Shown here: positions 33,198-43,223 of the stretch, in pieces
Position numbering within the stretch: the stretch's first letter is position 1
Layout of the letters: each line of letters starts with the position of its first letter
DNA from: Cymbomonas tetramitiformis
Lineage: Eukaryota > Chlorophyta > Pyramimonadophyceae > Pyramimonadales > Pyramimonadaceae
Length of the DNA stretch: 64,000 nucleotides
Reading direction: 5' to 3'
Assembly (NCBI GenBank): GCA_001247695.2
Contig: LGRX02034578.1
Location: 1 to 64,000, forward strand
Notes under the pieces: generated by a model
Database searches by the model: none
What the model was told of the DNA's origin: nothing
The model's input: the letters and a program-made list of their open reading frames with translations, nothing else
Program-made: the position numbers and the translations under genes

Positions 33198-34670
33198 CTA
33201 CTCGGCGGGGTCAAAGTCCAGAAGGGCACCGTCACCACAACGTCCACTGTTGTAGTAGCCTGCAGCACTGCTCACCAGTGGGTCAGGCGGCCGGTGAACC
33301 ACCGTCGCAGTACCCAGGGAGTGCAGTACCGCATCCAGAGTGACGGGGTCCAGCTCGGCTATACCAGGGTAGATGCACAAATCACCTCTGCACAGCACAG
33401 GCTGCGGTGCAGCCCGACCCGATACCTGCACAGAGTCGATGTCATTGGCCGCCGTGTAGGCGGCAGCTCCCACCCCCATGATCGAGATCAAAAGAAAGAG
33501 AGAGACAAAGTAGTGAAACCCCCACGGGCCCGCGTGTGCGGGGAAGCCCCATGGCGGCTTGCCACATCCGTAGGTGCGGGAAGCACCACCAGACACAGGC
33601 ACGTGGGTCGCGGACTCCGACGCATGATTTGCCGAATCGACCGGAGTCCGCGGCTTCACGACGAAGCTGCCGTCGGCGAGGTCCTCGTAGTCGTCCGTGT
33701 CGTAACCCGTGAGATCAACCTGCCCGATGGCGGCGTGGTTCACGGTCTGAACGAACCCAGCAAACTCACCGTCCGCGTCCGCTGTGGCGGTCACCCGCGC
33801 CGATTGCAGTGGCGCGGGTCCCACATCCTTCCCCTGCGAGACAGGCATAGCAGGGGCCGGCACGGCGGATGCCGATGCCGCCGCACCACCTGCCGGAACC
33901 TGCTCCTCTGGCGTGGTCCCCGCCGCGGCGGGCCCGCACACCAGAGCCGAAGCCTGCTGCTCAATGCCGTCAGGAGGCGGGAAAGATGCGTGCGTGAAGT
34001 GCACCTGGTGATTGGCCGCGGAGTGGACCTCCGCGGCAAGATCGTCGAGCCGTCGGAGAATGTCGTCTCCTACGGGCTCGACGGAAGCCGACTGCTGCTC
34101 CACCGCGAAGCCGTAGGCGGACACGTCGATGCCGCCCACCGCTCCCGCACAAAGCACCGCAGGCGGTCCGTACGCGGTGGCCGCACGAGCAAAGGACTCC
34201 GCGCCATCGTCCGCTGCCTGCTGGAAGAGTGCACACATGGCAAGTGCATGCACCCTCTCCGCGTCCTCCTCGTCGATAGGAATGCAGAATGCCACGGCGG
34301 AGGTGGGCGGGTGTTGGCGCCCGCCCAACGGGCAGTCGCGGTAGAAATGGTAGCTCTCACCTTTGCCCGCCTTCTTGCACCTGCCGCAGAACGGCTTCGC
34401 TCGCTGGTCTTCCCGGTCGAATCCCACGGGCGGCGCCTTGTGTTGCCCCATACGGAAGCCCTTCGGATGCTGCGCACGCTGCCGCTGCTGCTGCCGCTGC
34501 AATACCGGCTGTTGCCGCACCACCGGAGCGCCCTCCCCGTGCTGCCGCTGTACCAATTCCTTCAGCTCGGTGAATAATAATAATAATAATAATAATAAAA
34601 CATTTACGCTAGCAAAGGGGACAAAGTCCTGAGAGTGCAGTATCCCTGCAAAGCAGGCTAATGAAAACAC
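33198..34670 (-). CDS. Gag-like protein with zinc knuckle, downstream part
   Basis: A 490-codon frame. Residues about 95-113 carry FCGRCKKAGKGE...HFYRDC, a CCHC-type zinc knuckle with a longer C-H spacing (CX2CX9HX4C) than the classic retroviral form. The region before is Gln/Arg-rich (nucleic-acid binding). The middle is Ala/Pro-rich and acidic. A hydrophobic stretch (FVSLFLLISIMGVGAAAYT) at about 385-410 could be a membrane segment. The first codons run through a TTA microsatellite (a Leu run), so the real start or an intron acceptor lies after it, near 34580. The gag capsid gene ends 100 bases upstream on the same strand in another frame; the two may be joined by a small intron or have been split by an indel. 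No protease or reverse transcriptase follows. Confidence 0.5.
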   Translation of the reverse strand: MFSLACFAGILHSQDFVPFASVNVLLLLLLLLFTELKELVQRQHGEGAPVVRQQPVLQRQQQRQRAQHPKGFRMGQHKAPPVGFDREDQRAKPFCGRCKKAGKGESYHFYRDCPLGGRQHPPTSAVAFCIPIDEEDAERVHALAMCALFQQAADDGAESFARAATAYGPPAVLCAGAVGGIDVSAYGFAVEQQSASVEPVGDDILRRLDDLAAEVHSAANHQVHFTHASFPPPDGIEQQASALVCGPAAAGTTPEEQVPAGGAAASASAVPAPAMPVSQGKDVGPAPLQSARVTATADADGEFAGFVQTVNHAAIGQVDLTGYDTDDYEDLADGSFVVKPRTPVDSANHASESATHVPVSGGASRTYGCGKPPWGFPAHAGPWGFHYFVSLFLLISIMGVGAAAYTAANDIDSVQVSGRAAPQPVLCRGDLCIYPGIAELDPVTLDAVLHSLGTATVVHRPPDPLVSSAAGYYNSGRCGDGALLDFDPAE

Positions 34671-34769
34671 CAGGAGCTACTCCCTCTGCTACAGCGCGCC
34701 CACAAATAGGGACTCAGCCCGCTTGGCAGCGGGGTGACATCTAGAGAAAAAGCAAAGTGCTAAAAAACT

Positions 34770-35711
34770 CTAGAAGATGGAGAAGCAGCCATGGCCGGTG
34801 ATCTTCACGAGGAGGGCGTCGTACTCGTTGCTGGAGAGGTGCGCGGAGATGCCGTCCGCGCCAGAAGCTGCCTTCCCCGTGTCAGTCTGAGCCCAAGCCT
34901 GGTAGATCTCTACCACCATGGAGCGGAGTGAGGCCAACGGCACATGGGCCAAGTCAGCAGCCATGGGGTAGCGCACCTTAACCGCAGCGTAGAACGCCGG
35001 GTCAAGCCTGGTGTACAGGCTCAGCTTACGCGTAGCCTCCGTAGGCGTCCAGTCGGAGGCCCTGTTGTCCCGCACCAAACGTTGCTCCCGCGCCAAGATC
35101 GGCTGCGGGTCCACGTTCGCGGGGTAACGCAAGGCCGCATGTTCTTCTTGCTGCGACTCCCGCAGCGCCACCGGTACGCAGCCCTTGATGATGTCGACCA
35201 AAGCTCGCCGGCCATCTCGGTCAGACGAAGCATCCGTACCAGTGAGCCAGACATACGCGTTGTTGTGCTTCTCCACCACGAGAGCCAGCACGTCGTATAG
35301 AAGGCCATTCACCCGGCTCACAACCGGGGTAAGGGGGTCGTCGAGATCAAAGGACTTCAGCTCCAGTCCAGCAGACTCGAACTCCGTACGTAGCTGCACC
35401 ACCAGGTCGGACAGAAGGCCAGCGTCGTCCGTACCGCGGAAATGATGTTTCTTGTCACCAAGTACGTCCTCGCGGATGCTCTTGGCCCAGGCACGATGCA
35501 GACGTGCCTTGTAGATCTCGTCGGTCAGCCTCGCCTGCTCTTGCAAGTAACGCCTGATGGCCACGTCGGCGTCCTCGTTCGAAGCAGGGTTGGGGGTCGG
35601 AACAGTCGGTGTCCGCACCGTCGGGCTGTTCCGAACCCCGTCTGTCAAGGTCATGACCGATGACATATGTGTCATACATGTCATACGTGTCATACCTGTC
35701 AGACATGTCAT
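34770..35711 (-). CDS. Gag capsid-like protein of the TC...CA LTR family
   Basis: A 313-codon frame, mostly alpha-helical in character (RRYLQEQARLTDEIYKARLH, then VSRVNGLLYDVLALVVEKHN), with the size and helix-rich make-up of LTR-retrotransposon Gag capsids. The first ~24 residues (Met/Thr/Cys repeats) are translated TGACATG repeats of the LTR, so the natural start is probably a later Met, near the LTR end (35643) or beyond. It follows the LTR directly in minus-strand sense, as expected for gag. It could serve as the autonomous partner of the LARD family; no pol domain is seen. Confidence 0.5.
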   Translation of the reverse strand: MTCLTGMTRMTCMTHMSSVMTLTDGVRNSPTVRTPTVPTPNPASNEDADVAIRRYLQEQARLTDEIYKARLHRAWAKSIREDVLGDKKHHFRGTDDAGLLSDLVVQLRTEFESAGLELKSFDLDDPLTPVVSRVNGLLYDVLALVVEKHNNAYVWLTGTDASSDRDGRRALVDIIKGCVPVALRESQQEEHAALRYPANVDPQPILAREQRLVRDNRASDWTPTEATRKLSLYTRLDPAFYAAVKVRYPMAADLAHVPLASLRSMVVEIYQAWAQTDTGKAASGADGISAHLSSNEYDALLVKITGHGCFSIF

Positions 35712-36288
35712 ACCATGTCATGTCATATATTATGACAGTCGGTCGCGTCATATATTATTATGACAGTCGGTCGCGTCATATATTATTATGACAGTCGACA
35801 GTATGGTCGACCATGACTGTACATGTCGAGTCGCGTCATATATTAATATGACAGTCGTCAGTACGGTCGACGATGACTGTACATGTCGCCAGATGATAAT
35901 GTCATATCATCAGGCATCCCTGTCATCGAGAGTTAGTATGTCGAACTCGAAGATGGCAAAGCAAAGATACATCTTGAATACAAACAAGAACCATCTTGGC
36001 TTTCAGCATGCGCGGAACTCGCATGCGCAACATGAACGAACTAGTCGTTATTACCATGTTGGTCGTTCAACCTACGTCTCGGGTTCACAACCCAATGGCG
36101 GTACCATCTAAGATGATGGGAGACGTATGGTACAAAAGTGAGGAAGCGTTGTGCTTCAACAGATCTTCTTACAGAGACTGCACTCACAAACCCGCTCATC
36201 CGTACACTTGCATTGCTGTCCAACTTTGCAGTGTTTATTTGTATACTGATAATATATTCACGGCGCCTGTTTATCTCGCCGTATCTGA
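35643..36288 (-). repeat. LTR of the TC...CA family, minus strand
   Basis: Reverse-complement relative of the LTRs at 4736 and 14489. It shares the TATTGGGTTGTGAACCC region, the CATGC/AAGATG section and the TGACATG/CGACTGTCATA tract, starts TCAGATACGG and ends CCTTGACA. Divergence is clearly greater than between the two plus-strand LTRs, so this is another subfamily. Upstream (36289 on) it joins sequence matching the 3' interior of the LARD; downstream it joins gag. It therefore serves as the 3' LTR of one element and the 5' LTR of another. Confidence 0.75.
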
Positions 36289-37676
36289 TGGTATTCTAAA
36301 AGAAACTCGTCAAGGCACGATACTCGAGAACTCAAGTGGGTGCAGCGATAGACGTAGCATATCTCATATTGTTCGCAGGTTTGCAGGTGGGCGCATAAGC
36401 GACAGCGCTCGCAGTAATATTGAATATCTGCAGCTCGAATAATATACGCTCGCATATCGACAGCGCAGAGATTGCGCGAGGAGATTTTTCGCAGCGCACA
36501 CGCAGAAACAGCTGATCGCACATATACGCGATAAGGTGTGCACATAGCATACATCGGCGCAGCAATGAAACGTATTCGCATAAATGGTTCGCAAATGTAG
36601 GCATGTTCGCAGATGCGATAAATCAGCGGCGAAATCGTTTTCGCGCGGAAAATCATCAGCGCAGTATCACGATTTTCATAATCGCACTAAATTGCTTTTT
36701 GTACGGCTTCATACATGTTGATGCGCGATGGTCACTAATTTGCAGATGGCAGCATGCGCGATGGTCGCATATTTTTACAGAAGTGAATCGCAGCATGCGC
36801 GCGCTTGTATGAATCACGTTCGAAAATTGTCCAGAATGATATTTTACATAGTGGTCATCGACAGAATTTTGATTCGTATACATGTCAGCGCTCGTATCAT
36901 GCGCTGATGAATGGCGACGACAATACATGTTTTTCATCAGCAGCGCGCTCGCATTCGTATGCGACGTACATCAGCGATTTTTGCAAATAATTCCTTCGCA
37001 CTGTTTACAATACCAGCGCGTACAATGATTTATGGCCTGTCAGCACGATATACGTTCATCTTCATGATTTCGTCACATGCGAAGAACGCTCGATTTTAGC
37101 GCGTACAATTTTTGATGTGTTTACATGCAGTGAGAAGCACATATGCATACGCGCGTCGAAATCATACAGTAATCACTCACCTTTAAGAAAACAGGAAATT
37201 CACGCCAGCGTACTTTTACATAGAGTTTTTAAATATGGGGGTGATGTATTAAATATGACGGAGTTTGGAAAAACGCTGGCTGTTTCCTTAACGTCGAGTT
37301 TCCTTAACGGTGAGTGATTACTGTATGCAGAATGATTGTATACATGCAGGAATGCTGTGGACACATGATCGTTATGCTGTGGATACATACTGCTTTGGAT
37401 ACATTACCACTATGTTGTTGTGAATGTATTATTATCATACTGCAGCAAATTCCAAAGTGTTCTGATGACTGCACAAATACTTTAATCATCAGCATTATGC
37501 TTATTAGCAGCACAATGATCTGTTCACGACATGTGTGTGCGGATCAGCACACACACACACATGCACTTATTTCACTCACAGCGATCATCAACATGCAGTG
37601 CATTCACTTTTATACCATGCACATATCTTATGCTGAATGATTGCATTAATTGTGAATTGTACATGCTTTATAATAT
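36289..37676 (-). mobile_element. 3' interior of a minus-strand LARD copy, distal piece
   Basis: In reverse complement it follows 13320-14488 of the plus-strand element: matching ATAATGCTGATGAT..., GTGTGTGCTGATC...GCACACACATG and the GCG-rich block ending GCCTTGACGAGT...AGAATACCA. A 157-bp MITE is inserted at 37167. The piece breaks at 37676, where the 8.0-kb insertion begins; the element resumes at 45682. Confidence 0.75.
37167..37323. mobile_element. TA-flanked MITE, 157-bp member
   Basis: Left end CAGTAATCACTCACCTTTAAG and right end, inverted, CTTAACGGTGAGTGATTACTG; TA on both sides (37165-37166, 37324-37325). It is inserted in the minus-strand LARD fragment, since the plus-strand copy lacks it. 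Same family as 32006-32554. Confidence 0.85.
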
Positions 37677-37829
37677 ATCCAGACCGAAGGTTGGAGCCCC
37701 CCTCGCGAGGGCCCACGCATGGAATGGTGGGTTTACTTATTGAAATGCGCACAGATGTATGAAGTTGAATACCCCACAATACGTAATGATCAGATTTACA
37801 AGTAGAAATGTTCTATTACAAGGTGTTCC

Positions 37830-37985
37830 AGCGGCGCTATTCCAGAAACACACAGATGCGAACAGTTGGGCATGCACAGCAGCAACACGAGTTGGGCATC
37901 CACAGCAGCATTGGGCGCACAGTTGGGCAGTCACAACAACAACGCTTTTCCAGAAATAAACAGATGCGCACAAAAGGTGTCGCGA
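37830..37985. repeat. Short dispersed GC-rich repeat, copy 1
   Basis: Words such as ACACGAGTTGGGCATCCACA and ACGCTTTTCCAGAAATAA, followed by CAGATGCGCAC, recur at 42240-42545, in the same order and orientation. Both copies sit in the 8.0-kb insertion, near its left end and in its middle, outside the nested hAT element. No coding function is supported. Confidence 0.7.
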
Positions 37986-38097
37986 TTATGAACAGCGCTG
38001 TGTCGTGGCGGGTGTCAGGGTGGCCAGGCTGCTGAGGTTCCGGGTGTGAGGGTTGGCGGAGTTAGGGCGCGCGGGCTGTTACGGGGGAATTTTTTTG

Positions 38098-39420
38098 TAT
38101 ATATATGGAAAGTGAAAGGTTCAGGGAACAGGGCAAAATTGTGAAAAAGGCCCTATTCTGGGAGTTTCGAACGTGCACGGGGCTGGTGAGCATCCCCAAA
38201 GGTCCTGACGGGCAACCTGACGAAAAGGTGCCGGGTCAGAGTGGAGTCCTGAAGGGGAAGGCGAAAAGGGGCAACTCCGGCTCGGGGACCACGCAACGAA
38301 GGCCAAACGGGCTGCTGGGCCCGACTTCAAAAGGGATACCAAGGCCCAGCAGCCAGCAGATACCAAATTCACAACTCGCTCGGGCTGGCTGAAAAGGTTG
38401 AATTCAGCCCCCGCGTTGGGCCAACCAGCCCGAGTGGGGATGCCCAAAGAAGGTAGCGGAAGTCGGCGCTGAATTCACGGGGTCGGCTCAGGCCACAACA
38501 GCGAAAGAACACAGTTGGGTAAGGTTTGAGAATTCATGGTGTCCAAGCAGCGAAAGAGTGTGGTGGATCCACTCTGCAGTCATACAGCCGGAGCGCGCGT
38601 GAATGCACACTTGAAAACGGTCACCGCGGGGTCCGGAAAGAGGAGCCGTTGACTCTCGGGAGTCTGAAAAGTCGTCAGGAGTGTTGAGCGGTGACGTCGT
38701 CTGAAGTGGCCGAGCTTAGCCGAGCGTGCTGAATTTCCGAGCTTGTGCTGAATTCGGGTTTTTAAAACGGAAAGCCGCTGGCCGTCTCGGCGTCGCCGTG
38801 CACCTTCTCAACACTCTTGGGGTGGGAATTCACGGGAGTGCGAACTATCGCGCCTCACCTGAGAATTCCCTCGTGAACTTGGTAAAGAAAAGTAGTCGTA
38901 AACGACGAAGACGATGTCTTCGTGCGGACACGTAGAAGGAAGCAGCAGCGGCGTTAGTGAGTGAAGCTAAAGCTGAGCTGCGGCACGCACACATACCGCA
39001 AACGCACGCACGCATGAATTCAGGGTACACTTTTGCGCGCCTGTTTATTGTCGTGCGGTGAATTCAGAGGTGCTCCAGACTCCTTAGGTGCATATCGGGT
39101 CCCTGCACGACTGTCCGTTTCTTGCAAGAAAACACGGAAAGCGTTCACTTAGCACACGGCGTCTCGGGCTTACCTCAACTGCGCGGAGCTGCGGCCTTTA
39201 GTGTGGCGGATTCGCCTTCCGTTATGCGAGTGTGGATCTACGCCTAGCCGGTGTGGCCGCGCGAGCGGGGTTGCGAGTTCGGGGGCACTGAATTCAGGCT
39301 ATGCGCTACGTGAGGAGCGCGTATCAGACAAACTGTCCCTGACTGATTCAAACAGGCGCTTAGTGCGTGGGGATTTGCAAAGTCGCTGTAAATTCAGCGA
39401 GGAAATGTATATATATTCGA
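38098..39420. other. GC-rich non-coding region with recurrent GAATTC
   Basis: Nine exact GAATTC words plus several one-off versions occur between about 38398 and 39295, most within (C/G)TGAATTCA(C/G)G. No convincing open frame is seen. This may be a long leader or LTR-like part of the surrounding insertion. Confidence 0.4.
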
Positions 39421-40071
39421 TACAAACTTACGCAAGGCCAAGATGATTTTGAAAGGTTCAGAGTTATCTGCAGAATGTTTTGAAATTGTCTCTATTCTCT
39501 TTAAGAGCTCTTTTCCTACAGCTGCAGCTAGGCGTTTTGTGTCTTCTCGGTTCGCGATGTTTCGCCTTCTCCAATCAGCGATCTGCTTCCTCATTTGAAC
39601 TGTCGCCAAATGCTACATCCCGTTGGTGACTCTTGAGATACTACATTCTGACGCTGGCTGCTGTTGTGACGTGGTGTCACATGTGGTGCGTCCATGTCGA
39701 GTTACCGTGAACTTCCGCGCTTGGGGCGCGGCGCAGTGCTTCGCGTTTGTACTCGTTGGTGTTGCAGGTGCCAACGGTGATCCGGTGTGGCGAACCGGAG
39801 ACTTCGTCCACGTGGCGCGGATGAGGCGCTGTGGTGCCTGTGATATTCCTTGATCTTCACGAGGCCGTGGATGGGCTCCGCCTGGCCCGGCGGATGTCGC
39901 GCCACGCCCGGTGGACTGTCGCCCCGGTCGTGCGAGCGGGAGCAGTTCAGAGAGAAAGCATGTTGTAGAACAGGAAATGGGTCAGGGCGAATGTAATTCG
40001 AGTTTGGCGTTGTTGTCGTACGTGGTGACGTGGCTGTCGTGCTGCTGAATAACTGACTGGGGTGTTTTGGG

Positions 40072-41609
40072 CAAGGAGTGGTATCGATATTCAATATTTT
40101 CGATAGTATCGATTAATCGAAATATTGTTATTGATTGATAGGTATTTTTTACATATCGAAATATTGAATATTGATTGATACCCTCAAGGGACCTATCGTT
40201 ATTGATCGATACCCCCAAGTGACCTATCGTTATCGATCGATACCCTGGAATGCACCTATCGATATTGATCAATGTATTCCAAATTGAAAGTGTAGCGGGT
40301 CAATATTGATTAATCGATTAATCGAAAATCGATCCCAAGACGCGCATTTTCCAGATTGCCATTGGCTCTTTGGCATTGATATGCGAGTTGTGACTTGTGA
40401 GATCGATCCTAGCACAACAGGTCATCAAAGTATCTTGTCACGAGCTCACGACACCATTTATTCGTAAACCCACGACCCTCTACTAGTCAAACCAAGTCTC
40501 TGAACATACACCGTCACTGCGCAGGCAAAATGGGTGTTCGTGGGCGTGGCAAACGACCGCGCAAGCAGGAGGAGGTAGTGGTTCTGTTAGCGCAAGGAAA
40601 AGGGCCAGTGAAACGAAGCCAACAGAACCCATTTGACGCTCTAGGCAGCGATGACGTAGAGTATGTCGTTGAGAAAGTTTTGGCCACTAGGACTCAATAC
40701 GCCGAGCAGCAGTGGTTGATAAAATGGAAGGATTTACCCGAAGGATCTGAGACTTGGGAGCCATTGGCGAACTTGCCTGGGCATGATATTGAGATCGAGG
40801 AGTTCAAAGCTCGCTCGGAACTCGAGCAAGAGGAGATCGCCAAAAAAGCCGCCGCGAAGACAAGCAAGAAACGAAAGGAGCGGAGTGAAAATGAAGAAGG
40901 TATTCTAGTTGTTGACTTGCTTTCCTTGTCTCATTTTCGTTCGGTGTGATACCTCTTGCTCCAGTCTGGCACGACTGACACTCGTGCATGTAAGTATCGA
41001 GCTAACTAAAAACATAAGAAGGTCGATTATCAGTGAGGATTCATCTTAGCGATTTTGGCATCTTAGCGTTTTTTGCGGGGCGTGCTAAACGTATGTATTG
41101 GGGTATGTCACTTGTCCATATACAGGTGAAGATAGTTCCGGGTTCCAGAGGGCGCCACAAAACCTTCGGTCGCCTTATTGGCGGCATTTCAGCGTTCGTA
41201 TGGAAGCTAAGAAAATTGTCGAGTACAAGTGCCTCCTATGTGGGAGCGATGCGGTCGCTAAAGAATACTGCGGTAACACTTCGTTCGAACCTGAGGACAC
41301 ACCTATCCCACTGCCACAAAAACGCTCTGGTCGACCTCAAGGAGGCTGCGATATCGATATGTCATTGATATATCGATATCTGCTTCTAGGTAGTTATTTA
41401 TTGATAGGCAATTTACACCTATTGTTATTGATTGATATATTTTTTAAATCACTTCAACTTATCGTTATTGATCGATAGGGTTTTAATACCTATCGATATT
41501 GATTGATGTTGATTGATAGGTATTTGTACCTATTGAATATTGATTGATAATAAAATTGACCTATCGAAAAACTATCGATACGCCCTAAAACTTTCGATAC
41601 CACTCCTTG
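40072..41609 (+). mobile_element. hAT element, 1.5 kb, with perfect 8-bp target duplication
   Basis: Terminal inverted repeats CAAGGAGTGGTATCGA (16 bp, exact) at 40072-40087 and 41594-41609. GTTTTGGG stands on both sides (40064-40071, 41610-41617), the 8-bp duplication typical of hAT elements. Both ends carry dense TATCGATA/TATTGATTGATA words over about 250 bp, as expected of subterminal transposase-binding sites. Inside is a chromodomain-BED gene but no catalytic or dimerisation part of a hAT transposase, so this is an internally deleted copy. Confidence 0.85.
40530..41370 (+). pseudogene. Chromodomain plus BED zinc finger, N-terminal part of a hAT transposase
   Basis: Exon 1 (40530-40899) has a basic start (GVRGRGKRPRKQ) and a chromodomain at residues about 50-100 (YVVEKVLATR ... 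QWLIKWKDLPEGSETWEPLANL), with the aromatic residues of the methyl-lysine cage in place. A GTATTC donor at 40900 and a TATACAG acceptor before 41126 join in phase to exon 2. Exon 2 codes SPYWRHFSV and YKCLLCG, the W-x-x-F and CxxC of a BED finger. The His pair (THLSHCH) lies one frame away. The shift falls at TTCGTTCG (41280-41287), a 4-base duplication. The rest of a transposase is deleted. A chromodomain ahead of a BED finger suggests a hAT transposase that reads histone methylation; the fusion is seen directly, the role is inferred. Confidence 0.75.
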
Positions 41610-42965
41610 GTTTTGGGTAGATGTAACGGCTGATACGCCATGGGTGGCGCCCGTGGCTGCTGTGCGAGGGTGCTGTTGTCGTGACGCGTCGTACTGTACC
41701 GCGTTGGCGTGTTTTGGGTATAACTAAGATGCGTGACAAGCGTCATCGGGCGAATAACTGATTATGAGGAAGGGGTCGTCTGGGGGGCGCCGTACTGATC
41801 GCGGGTTTCACGGAGTTTCGACTCGCGAAAGGGAATGGGCCTGTGAGGTTTGCTCCTGTAAGGGTAGCGGTCAGGAAGGCTTGCCCTCGGACGTAGGTAC
41901 TGGCATCTGCTTTCCTGGTGGTTTGCTGAAGCAAGATTTACATCGGGCTGACGTGGATTGCTGGTGGTATCTGAGCGTGAAATCGGGGCGGTGGTGTGGC
42001 TGGTATAAATTGTACGTCGCCCGGTATAACTGGCACACGGGCGCACTTGGGGAAAAGCGATGTTGCGGAGTGGGGGAAAATGGTGACAACTGAGCGCGGA
42101 CGTGGGAATGACTGTCTGAGAGGTGGCAGGGAAGTGGCGAAGCTGAGAGCGCAAGGGGGGGGAAGGCCTTTGTCGGGGCTGCGAGGGGGTCCCCCCCCGG
42201 CCCCGGGGTTGGGCGTGTCTATAGTTGTGACAAAAGGGCATTCTACTGACAACTTTGAGTTGGGCATTCACAACGGCATTGGGCGCACGGTTGGGGCGAT
42301 CACGGCGGCAACGCTTTTCCGAGAAATAAGCAGATGCGCACGAAGGGCATTCACAAGCGGCAACACAGGGTTGGGCATTCACGGCAACATACTTGCTATT
42401 CAGCAAGCGGTGCGAACGGTTAGGCATGCACAGCGACACGAGTTGGGCATCCACAGCAGCATTGGGCGCACAATTGGGAAGTCACAGCAGCAGCGCTTTT
42501 CCAGAGATAAGCATATGCGCACAAAAGGGCATTCACAGCAGCAGCGCCCCGCGGTCTTCTTGATGCCGCCGCGGGGAAAGGGTACCCTGCAACTTTCAGT
42601 TAAGCATACAACAGAGGTTCTTAAGGCCGCTCCCATGGGTTCTTAGGTCCCACTCCTTCACAAGCGTTTCACGGGACGGTGCCCGCCGGTTCTAGGGTCC
42701 GGATTCCCTTGTCGTTGAGGGGTTCGAGGTTGGCATGCACTACATTCAAACAGGCGGGGTGCAAAAGTTGACAGAGCGTACCCTTATCCGTCGCGTTTGT
42801 TGAAGCGTAGGAACCTGCGAGTGCACAGAATTGCATAAAAAATCTTACAGCGAGGCAGGGTTCGTTAACAAACACACGCAAAAAAGAAGGCATGCACGCT
42901 GCGCAGCCGGGGCGCACTTGGTCAGAATTATGTCGTAGTAGTTGTTGCTGCGGACTTTTGTGGCA
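41610..42965. other. GC-rich non-coding region with repeat copy 2
   Basis: Continuation of the 8.0-kb insertion after the hAT element. It includes poly-C/G runs at 42160-42210 and the second copy (42240-42545) of the GC-rich repeat of 37830-37985, here with additional internal copies of GGGCATTCACA. The open frames at 41762-42646 overlap on both strands and are not convincing genes. Confidence 0.4.
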
Positions 42966-43190
42966 TGCTATCGTACCATGCGTAGGCCCACACGCGGCAC
43001 GCCGCCATCGGTAGAGCTCTATCGTCGAATTCAAAATGAGCGGGCAACCAGAACGGCATTTTGAACGAATACGTAGTATTGGCGTCGTCCGTGGGCCCAC
43101 ACGCGGCACGCCGCCATCGGTATCGTCGAATTCAAAATGAGCGGGCAACCAGAACGGCATTTTGAACGAATAGTATTGGCGCCGTCCGCT
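42966..43190. repeat. Tandem duplication of about 105 bp
   Basis: GGCCCACACGCGGCACGCCG ... TCGTCGAATTCAAAATGAGC ... CGGCATTTTGAACGAATA appears twice, at about 42985-43082 and 43092-43168. The second copy lacks a TAGAGCTC word and the first carries an extra CGTAG. Confidence 0.8.
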
Positions 43191-43223
43191 AATTCCACGA
43201 AACTGGGAACATATGACCTACAG

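Noticed and set aside
33123..34577. 484-codon plus-strand ORF
   Set aside because: Antisense to the zinc-knuckle gag ORF; Arg/His-rich composition without a domain is typical of a shadow of GC-rich coding sequence.
41762..42646. Overlapping ORFs of 109-230 codons
   Set aside because: Present on both strands across poly-C/G and repeat sequence, no domain.
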